DNA of 64,000 nucleotides, taken from assembly GCF_029193595.2 (NCBI RefSeq), contig NZ_CP135052.1, forward strand, positions 3,038,001 to 3,102,000, in the 5' to 3' direction. Position numbers and translations under genes: made by a program. Each line of letters starts with the position of its first letter. The stretch's first letter is position 1. The stretch comes from Providencia hangzhouensis (GTDB lineage: Bacteria > Pseudomonadota > Gammaproteobacteria > Enterobacterales > Enterobacteriaceae). Below the pieces are notes generated by a model, which made no database searches, was not told where the DNA came from, and was given only the letters and a program-made list of their open reading frames with translations. Of the stretch, positions 18,071 through 23,737 are shown one piece after another.

Positions 18071-18358
18071 CTAATAATTAACTATCTGCGCCCCTGTTAG
18101 CTGATAACCATTAAACCATTCATAGCGGCCTGTAGCCGTGACTTTGTTTCCTTTCTGGCAGGTCATTAGCTCCAGCGCGTTAATATCGAATGCTACTATC
18201 TTTAATGGGTACGGGCTACGCTTGTCACTCTCAGCCTGAATAGTCATTATGGCCATTACTTTACCTGTAGCTGTTTTAACTCGCTCAGGGGCTTTTATTA
18301 CCGTTCCTGACGTGGTGATCCTGATTGATTTTGCTTTTCTCATTTCTGGTTTATTCAT
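18071..18358 (-). CDS. OB-fold protein, single-strand-binding or PriB-like
   Basis: 95 aa. It shows the strand pattern of a small OB fold: SIRITTSGTVIKAPERVKTATGKVMAIMTIQAE ... YPLKIVAFDINALELMTCQKGNKVTATGRYEWFNGYQLTGAQIV. This resembles short SSB/PriB-type proteins of mobile elements. It would bind single-stranded DNA during satellite replication (inference). Its upstream region has a 19-bp tandem repeat at 18371-18407. Confidence 0.55.
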   Translation of the reverse strand: MNKPEMRKAKSIRITTSGTVIKAPERVKTATGKVMAIMTIQAESDKRSPYPLKIVAFDINALELMTCQKGNKVTATGRYEWFNGYQLTGAQIVNY

Positions 18359-18370
18359 CTTGATACCATC

Positions 18371-18407
18371 AAAATATAAGCTAGTGGTTAAAATATAATG
18401 CTAGTGG
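18371..18407. repeat. 19-bp tandem repeat upstream of the OB-fold gene
   Basis: Two copies of AAAATATAA(T)GCTAGTGG start at 18371 and 18390. They lie 13-50 bp upstream of the OB-fold gene start, over its presumed promoter (TATATT on the minus strand), so they could be a regulator's operator pair. Confidence 0.5.
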
Positions 18408-19022
18408 GACTCAGGAAGATCGGATAATAATCCTAATTTCTAGGGTTGATCTAAACGTTAATTTATCCATGATGATACGGGATAATCCCGTATGTATCTA
18501 TAAGCTATTGATTATGCTTAATTCCGTTAAATCGACGGAATCAAAATATAATTGATTGATAACGCTTAATTCTGTCACAAAACCAGATTAACGCTCATTG
18601 GTCATCGTTTCAGTGACCAATGGTAAGAGGTGGCAATGCATTGTTTTCATTACTAACGGTTAAATTGACCGCCTGAAACCTTGTAGTAACCTTAGTGTTA
18701 GTTTCCATTTCCTAAAGTGCGTTTTCACTGGAAACCATTGTGGAAACCTCACCGTAATCTCACCGTTATCGGCTTAATCCTCCCCGTAACATCCCCGTTT
18801 AACCTTACCGTAACCTTACCGTTCAATCACATTATACGGGCCGTAATAGGACCGTTATTTTAGCTTTAGTCATTCATGTTCAGAGTAGATAACCTATTGA
18901 TTTACTAAGTAACGCATATTTGCGTCACGGTAACTTATTAGCATCTACAGATTGCAACAAAATATCATTTAATGAATATGGGCGACTAATCACCCATATT
19001 GCCAATGAGGTATCAAGCAAAC
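18408..19022. other. Non-coding region rich in palindromes and phased repeats
   Basis: No gene seen. Elements: 19-bp palindrome 18475-18493 (ATACGGGAT-A-ATCCCGTAT); ATTCCGT/ACGGAAT 18521-18541; 20-bp direct repeat with 4 mismatches at 18507 and 18555; CATTGGTCA/TGACCAATG 18596-18622; AACCTT twice at 11 bp (18677, 18688); GGAAACC twice at 12 bp (18730, 18742); the CCGTAA units (18752-18856); ACGCA-tatt-TGCGT (18912-18925); AATATGGG/CCCATATT (18975-19000). The function is unknown. Confidence 0.7.
18752..18856. repeat. Four CCGTAA-N5-CCGTT units
   Basis: CCGTAA starts at 18752, 18784, 18808 and 18841. In every case CCGTT starts exactly 11 bp later (18763, 18795, 18819, 18852). The bases before each CCGT are nearly shared within a unit but differ between units (CTCA/CTCA, CCC/TCC, CTTA/CTTA, GGG/GGA). 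Units are 24-33 bp apart. This looks like paired protein-binding sites on one helix face. Confidence 0.75.
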
Positions 19023-19595
19023 CTATTTATTTTTACTTTTTTTCCAAATTATAAAATGAATAATCCCTAAACCACCGTGACCATAAATATAAATCTCAAT
19101 TAAAATTGTGAGTGATTTATGAATACTTCTAGCCTCTAAAGCAAGTGGTGACTGCTGTAACCATAGAATAAACCATGCAATACCAGACAAAATAACAATT
19201 GATAAAGCACCTAACCCTAACCCTTGAACTGTCGCGGCAAGCCCTTTAGGTGAGCTGTCTGGTAGCTTTTTAGCTAAAAGAGAGTTTATATCTTCTTTGA
19301 TTTGCTTAAAGTCCCCCCAGAGATAGGGATAAAAATATCTAAACCCTCGCTGGTTAAAACATAACACGACTAAAAAGAACGTTAAGAAAAAAAGCACAAA
19401 ACCTGAAACGATATGAATCCAAGTGAATAAATAAGTCTCGTCAAAAAACGGAACAACTACTGACTTAGTTCCCGTCATCCAATTACTCACAATGATTTGT
19501 GATATTACCAAAAGTAGAATTAACGCATGTAAAATTCTTATTTTTTTAGTCTGATAAAGCCCAAAAAAATCCCAAATCGATTTTAATATGCTCAC
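19023..19595 (-). CDS. Cytochrome b561-like membrane protein
   Basis: 190 aa, GTG start preceded by AAGGTG. Four membrane helices: ILHALILLLVISQIIVS, TWIHIVSGFVLFFLTFFLVV, LGLGALSIVILSGIAWFILW and IHKSLTILIEIYIYGHGGLGIIHF. His residues in helices 1, 2 and 4 (RILH, WIH, GHGG..H) and the IHK loop fit the di-haem b561 / bacterial cytochrome b family. It would move electrons in the inner membrane. An isolated gene inside the satellite's structured non-coding region, so it is cargo. Confidence 0.6.
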   Translation of the reverse strand: MSILKSIWDFFGLYQTKKIRILHALILLLVISQIIVSNWMTGTKSVVVPFFDETYLFTWIHIVSGFVLFFLTFFLVVLCFNQRGFRYFYPYLWGDFKQIKEDINSLLAKKLPDSSPKGLAATVQGLGLGALSIVILSGIAWFILWLQQSPLALEARSIHKSLTILIEIYIYGHGGLGIIHFIIWKKSKNK

Positions 19596-20004
19596 AATGC
19601 TTCACCTTTTTTATAATATTTCTCACAGACACAATTTAATAGCTTATAACACTCTTGTTTATGGCTTTAAGTCCTAAGCGTAGAATATTTTATATGAAAT
19701 ATAGTTCACATCTACCAATTAATTACGACCATCCTTTTAAGATGATTACATTTATCGTTATGAGATGTTTTTATTATCAGTATGAAATTAATATTCAGAG
19801 GACAAAATTGTCCTGTGGGTATCGCAATGCTTATTTGCATTGTGGTTACTTTTGGTGGTTACCAAAGTGGTTACTTTTATCTCATGGCCATGATTAGAAT
19901 ATTGCCAGCCAGTGACGAGCCTCCAATTTCAGAGCCTCATGACTCCTTAATCTCAAGGAGTCCTATTTAACCGCCTTAAGTACCCTTGATATCAAGGCAA
20001 CCTA
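19596..20004. other. Non-coding or weakly coding region with dyads and phased repeats
   Basis: Holds AGGACAA-aa-TTGTCCT (19799-19814), CAATGC/GCATTG (19825-19842), GTGGTTAC three times at 13- and 12-bp steps (19842, 19855, 19867), GAGCCTC twice (19917, 19932), GACTCCTT/AAGGAGTC (19941-19962) and the palindrome CCTTGATATCAAGG (19984-19997). A 62-codon + strand frame at 19782-19970 has one hydrophobic stretch but no ribosome site, so I do not call it a gene. Confidence 0.5.
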
Positions 20005-20192
20005 TTATCGTTTTGGTGCTGGCTTAGTCCATTGGTAGGTTGGTGCTGTCATTCTCCGTCTGTGACGCTCTTTAGCCTGTATTGTCTGTGCTACACCTGT
20101 TCTAATGGCTAACCTATCGCGTCCGTTGAGTGATTGCCCTGCTGGTGAGCTAACTCCATCATAACAGCTTCTATTGCTTCACGTTGTAACAT
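20005..20192 (-). pseudogene. Small frameshifted ORF
   Basis: An ATG at 20192 with GAGG upstream opens MLQREAIEAVMMELAHQ, but that frame stops after 27 codons. A shift near codon 15 continues as SSPAGQSLNGRDRLAIRTG and on to ERHRRRMTAPTYQWTKPAPKR and a stop at 20005-20007. Together they would make a ~62-residue basic protein of the kind common in P4-like elements. Either a frameshifted pseudogene or two unrelated frames. Confidence 0.35.
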
Positions 20193-20934
20193 GGCTTTAC
20201 CTCAAAGGTGTTGTGATTATCGCTATACCTTGATTGTGCTGAATTGGAACAATCAAAGCCCATCATTCCACTAGCATAAAACATGCTGTTTTGCTGCGTA
20301 CCATTCTGCGTACTTTCCCACAACATCATGATTTTATTTGATTATAACGAAATGCGAGAATTAAACGCATACCTACTGCGTACCTATTTAATTTTGGACG
20401 GACTTATAAATTTGTTTGGCGTGATGACAAGTTTTGACAAGTTTTCGACCACAACAATTAACAACATTTACTTTGTTCTCATGTCTGGTTTTGTCAGGTT
20501 CTGATGTCAACAATTATCAACATTCAGCGGATAGAGTATCCAGTAAAATATAGCCTTTTCGGTGGATACCAAAACGGATACCTTACAATCACTATAACAA
20601 CACCATAGTACCACCGTGGTTTATATTAGTACCATTTCGGTACGTTATTACCGTGATTCTTTTTGATGCCAAAATAGCTATACCGTGTTTTTATAGGTTA
20701 GCTGTACTGGCTAATATTTAGCTACTATGGCTAAAGGCACTAATTTGTGGTTTTGATATGAGAGCTTCATTTCAAGCCGTCCTCAGCACCAAGGGTAGCA
20801 TTTCAACTGTCACCCTTTCCGACTATGGCCATAATCACAATCGTTAACCCTCCTCAATTTTGAGGGCACTGTTTCTATTGATAAATACAGGTTCAAAAAT
20901 GAGCTGATTGATTCTATTGGTAAAATTAGACTGT

Positions 20935-20948
20935 GCTCAAATTTGAGC
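20935..20948. repeat. 14-bp palindrome with CTCAAATTTGAG core
   Basis: GCTCAAATTTGAGC is a perfect palindrome. Its 12-bp core occurs again as a perfect palindrome at 35440-35451 in the same satellite (ACTCAAATTTGAGT, 35439-35452). Two exact 12-bp palindromes in 23 kb suggest a shared operator. Confidence 0.5.
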
Positions 20949-21073
20949 TTTGCCATGTATTCAGCTAGTTACAAGGCGCAATAATACGCTTTGCTTGTTT
21001 TACAGTAAGTTACTCTAACTTTAAGTTATAGAATTAATCATTAAATCCACCAGCAATTTTACATTTTCTAATC

Positions 21074-21092
21074 TGTATAACAGTGTTATACA
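21074..21092. promoter_or_regulatory. Dyad operator upstream of RHH gene
   Basis: TGTATAACagtGTTATACA is an 8+3+8 perfect inverted repeat 44 bp before the ATG of the RHH gene. A TATAAT box follows at ~21097-21102, so the dyad overlaps the promoter's -35 region. This is the expected layout for autoregulation. Confidence 0.6.
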
Positions 21093-21135
21093 CTGATATA
21101 ATAAGCACTCAATGAATTAATAACGGACTATTATC

Positions 21136-21558
21136 ATGAGTAAATCTAATCTTATTGCCTTTCGTTTACCTGCTGAACTGCAAGCACTGTTTAATGATGC
21201 TGTATCGAACTCTGGTACTGATAAAACAGCGTGGATAGTCTCAGCTATCAAAGAGAAGCTAAACCGCCCAGACAGTAATCCTGACGCTCGTATGCTATCG
21301 CTAGTAGAACGCCTAGAATCGTCTGTAGCGTCTTTAATTGCTGGTAAGGCAGATATCCCACCGTATACCTATAATGAGTCTGCTGTCGTTTCTGTGGTTA
21401 ATTTGGTGCTATCAGAGGGCATAGATAACGGGCGGATTATCGCAGAACGAATTAACGAGGCTGGATATCAAACTAAAGGCGGTAAAGCGTGGGATAAGGA
21501 TATTTATTCAGCGTGGAAGCGTCACAAAGATATTGCAGGTAAGCTAAATTCAATTTAA
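21136..21558 (+). CDS. RHH-type DNA-binding protein with recombinase-like C-terminal motif
   Basis: 140 aa. The N-terminus (LIAFRLPAELQALFNDAV...DKTAWIVSAIKEKL) fits a ribbon-helix-helix domain. The C-terminus (IIAERINEAGYQTKGGKAWDKDIYSAWKRH) resembles the small helical motif next to serine recombinases that reads 'IA..LN..G..T..G..W'. One of only two + strand genes in the satellite. A dyad overlaps its promoter. Likely a repressor; its targets may be among the paired sites to its left (inference). Confidence 0.6.
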   Translation: MSKSNLIAFRLPAELQALFNDAVSNSGTDKTAWIVSAIKEKLNRPDSNPDARMLSLVERLESSVASLIAGKADIPPYTYNESAVVSVVNLVLSEGIDNGRIIAERINEAGYQTKGGKAWDKDIYSAWKRHKDIAGKLNSI

Positions 21559-21736
21559 TCATCCTTACCTAAGAATCATAATTAGGTGGCTCAGAGAGTT
21601 TAGCTAACTAGTGCTCTTGTTTAGTACGAAATAAAATGACGTGGTAAAGCAAAGAAAAATCAGATGCAAGGTAAGGAAGGCACTTAAACGCTAACTTCCT
21701 TGCACACTGTTTGTGACTATAAAATTTCAAAAGACT

Positions 21737-22033
21737 TCAAAACTTAAGCTCTTCTATATCCTTATATAGAGTTATATCAGAATTATTACCGAGAAGATGA
21801 TCCCTTATCATTACAGTTATTTCATAAGTATTTTTAATAGCAATAGCCGCTCTATGGTGATTTAAATTAATAGTTAATTGCTTCTGAGTTGGGACTGGGA
21901 AACCAGGACGAGCAGATAAGCGTTTATTAGTCATCGAATCAATAACAGAAATAGTACCGTCTATAGCAGAATAAAATTGCTCTTTAGATAAACCATTGTA
22001 ATAGACAACAAATTCATAAGAAGGATTGGACAT
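21737..22033 (-). CDS. Hypothetical protein
   Basis: 98 aa, soluble, no recognised family (MSNPSYEFVVYYNGLSKEQF...). The ribosome site is weak (AGGT 9 bp upstream). It lies alone between the RHH gene and the UDG-like gene, in the cargo part of the satellite. Function unknown. Confidence 0.4.
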   Translation of the reverse strand: MSNPSYEFVVYYNGLSKEQFYSAIDGTISVIDSMTNKRLSARPGFPVPTQKQLTINLNHHRAAIAIKNTYEITVMIRDHLLGNNSDITLYKDIEELKF

Positions 22034-22382
22034 AGAAGATACCTATACTGTCATAATACCAGAAATAAAATAGAGCCGTTGTTAATGAAACTCTTTATAA
22101 TATAATCTGTCCATCACTAAAATGCTAATCATCACCGTACAGAATATAGAGTTCCCAGTATGTACAAAAATTTGTGTTATCGACCCTTGCTAATATTTGT
22201 GCATTTCTTTTATTTATTTCGTTTTGCAGAGTGCTCTAGTATTCACTAGTAGTTCATGCTCAAAAAAGAGGTGGCACTGCCTGAAATACGTTAGCAAATG
22301 TTAGCATCTGAACGTTATCAAATGTTATCATTCGACCAGTAATAATCTTAGGATTTCTTAAGATTTTGGCATTAGAAAAACG
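22034..22382. other. Non-coding region with phased doublets
   Basis: 349 bp without a gene. The left part is AT-rich and unremarkable. 22236-22366 holds CTAGTA twice at 10 bp (22236, 22246); GTTAGCA twice at 10 bp (22290, 22300); GTTATCA twice at 10 bp (22314, 22324); and CTTAGGATTT then CTTAAGATTT (22347, 22357). Confidence 0.65.
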
Positions 22383-22931
22383 TTAAGAATTACTTGCGCG
22401 TTTAGCATCACCCATTGCTTTCTTAATTGCTGGTATTGCGTCTTCATAATTAAAATAGCCGCTAGATGGATGATACAAATAGGCTACTTTAACATTATCA
22501 TTTAACGCAGGACCCCATTCACCTAACATAGAGCCTAACACTATAACTACATCGGGTTTCAATGATTCTACAACGGCTAAAAACGGTTTTTCTGCTGCTT
22601 CCCACATTTCAGCTGTTGGCCTAATTCGCCCTGACTCTCCAACAATACCCTGTACATAATTGTAGAAAGCTACATGTTCCCAAAAATTAGAACGTGTATC
22701 TTCTGATAGTTCATCTTCACTATATAGCCCTAATACAGCTTTAGTAATTTTAGTAAAAAACGCATTGGGATGATCTTGGGCGTTATGTTTTACAACATGT
22801 TGAGTCCAATCACTATCTGGCTCATCATCATTTTCAGCGTAATGAGACTCACCAAGTATGAGTATTTTTATACCAAACATACTATTTTCGTAATTAGCAC
22901 CAACCCAAGGATAGAAATTTACATTTTCCAT
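22383..22931 (-). CDS. Uracil-DNA-glycosylase-like fold protein, unknown
   Basis: 182 aa from ATG 22931 (an in-frame GTG at 22943 is possible). Features: IKILILGESHYAEND near the N-terminus, FWEHVAFYNYVQG in the middle and LKPDVVIVLGSMLGEWGP then VAYLYHPSSGYF near the C-terminus. This layout (G-E-S/H motif, xPDVVIxLG, HPSS) matches the UDG-like superfamily, though the substrate is unknown. Stand-alone relatives occur in mobile elements. Possible defence or DNA-repair cargo. Confidence 0.5.
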   Translation of the reverse strand: MENVNFYPWVGANYENSMFGIKILILGESHYAENDDEPDSDWTQHVVKHNAQDHPNAFFTKITKAVLGLYSEDELSEDTRSNFWEHVAFYNYVQGIVGESGRIRPTAEMWEAAEKPFLAVVESLKPDVVIVLGSMLGEWGPALNDNVKVAYLYHPSSGYFNYEDAIPAIKKAMGDAKRASNS

Positions 22932-22992
22932 TTTATTTATCACCCTAAAATCAAATAATTCTATCTACATTAGCACTCTCTACGATGTACAT

Positions 22993-23062
22993 AAATCATC
23001 ATTCCTAACGTGCCCGAAAATCATCATTCTTAGCGTGTCACTAAATCGTCAAAGGTTTATAG
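22993..23062. repeat. Three 25-bp-spaced iterons
   Basis: AAATCATCATTCYTARCGTG occurs at 22993 and 23018, and a diverged copy (AAATCGTCAAAG...) at 23043, exactly 25 bp apart. Two further copies of the AAATCATCAAAG half lie at 23089 and 23313, at the 3' ends of two genes. They are candidate binding sites for the RHH protein encoded beside them. Confidence 0.65.
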
Positions 23063-23064
23063 TC

Positions 23065-23106
23065 TCGCACGCGCACGTACTGTTGCATAAATCATCAAAG
23101 TTCACG
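23065..23106. repeat. ~40-bp direct repeat flanking the RHH gene (copy A)
   Basis: Copy A here and copy B at 23294-23334 share CGCGYACGTACTG-like sequence, then AAATCATCAAAGTTMACGCT. The repeats cover the stop codons of the RHH gene and the gp10-like gene respectively, so the RHH gene sits as a cassette between two copies. Confidence 0.65.
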
Positions 23107-23286
23107 CTGTAGCTTCTCAATGATTGCTTGCCTCACAAACTCCGCACGATTGCCCCTCGTCACTCTATCGGCTCTAATGTGAATATCTACCATATCAATC
23201 ACTGACTGCTCACACGTCACGATTAGGCGCGTTGTCGGCACATCATTAAAATAACGGTTGGTTTTCTTTTTGATTGTTTTCTGCAT
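23095..23286 (-). CDS. Small RHH-type regulator
   Basis: 63 aa: basic N-terminus, beta strand TTRLIVTCEQ, then two helices (SVIDMVDIHIRADR and NRAEFVRQAIIEKL), the pattern of ribbon-helix-helix DNA-binding proteins. It is the last gene of the tape-measure operon, 39 bp after the gp10-like gene. It is flanked by ~40-bp repeats, and 25-bp iterons follow its end. Confidence 0.6.
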   Translation of the reverse strand: MQKTIKKKTNRYFNDVPTTRLIVTCEQSVIDMVDIHIRADRVTRGNRAEFVRQAIIEKLQREL

Positions 23287-23324
23287 ATTTCCCCTCGCGC
23301 GTACTGGTATCTAAATCATCAAAG

Positions 23325-23690
23325 TTAACGCTTCAATTCTTCCTGAATATACTTAGCTAAATTGGGTAACGTTTCCTCTACACCTTTTTTCAGGAACTCT
23401 TTTTTAGCCGTTGGGCGTTTAAACTTCTGCTTAACTTTCGGGTCATGCACATACGCGGCATAGCTGGCGGAGTAACCAATACGCCCCGTTACTCGTGTGC
23501 CATTAACGGTGACTGTTCGAAACTGGCTGTTAATCAATGTTGAGGTATCGATAGGCGTATAGACTGCGGCCTGTGCTCCAGCATCGATAAGAAACCGCTG
23601 CATAGCTAAAGACACTCTTTGCTGAACATGGCTAACATAGCGGTCAAAACCACGGCTTCCACCTTTCTTAACAACTTTCATTTTTATCAT
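23325..23690 (-). CDS. HK97-gp10-like phage protein (tail/neck component)
   Basis: 121 aa. The core YTPIDTSTLINSQFRTVTVNGTRVTGRIGYSASYAAYVHD is characteristic of the HK97 gp10 family, which in phages helps complete the tail or the head-tail joint. It follows the tape measure gene in the same direction. In complete phages this gene lies upstream of the tube genes, so its position here is unusual. No other neck, tube or capsid gene is present. Confidence 0.7.
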   Translation of the reverse strand: MIKMKVVKKGGSRGFDRYVSHVQQRVSLAMQRFLIDAGAQAAVYTPIDTSTLINSQFRTVTVNGTRVTGRIGYSASYAAYVHDPKVKQKFKRPTAKKEFLKKGVEETLPNLAKYIQEELKR

Positions 23691-23737
23691 TGCGGTACTC
23701 CAATAAAACTAAAGGGCAGAAATCTGCCCCATTAAAA

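Larger units (their letters stand above)
20193..21135. other. Non-coding region dense in helically phased doublets and palindromes
   Basis: Doublets: CTGCGTAC at 20294/20306; GCRTACCTA at 20367/20378; GACAAGTTTT at 20426/20436; GTCWGGTTYT at 20483/20493; CAACAATTAW-CAACATT at 20452 and 20508; GGATACC at 20564/20576; TAGTACCA at 20606/20627; TTAGC-N7-GCTAA at 20698 and 20718. Palindromes: TATGGCCATA (20824), CCTCAA-tt-TTGAGG (20852), GCTCAAATTTGAGC (20935), TAACTT-t-AAGTTA (21016). No gene is convincing here. Confidence 0.7.

Noticed and set aside
19655..19970. Two overlapping + strand ORFs (80 and 62 codons)
   Set aside because: They overlap in different frames, lack ribosome sites and consist largely of the repeats there. 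The 62-codon one has a hydrophobic stretch but too little support.
20283..20504. 73-codon + strand ORF
   Set aside because: No ribosome site, and its DNA is the doublet-rich region; the protein has no plausible pattern.
18371..22366. CRISPR array
   Set aside because: Repeats are not one conserved sequence with regular spacers; each pair differs and spacing is one helical turn.
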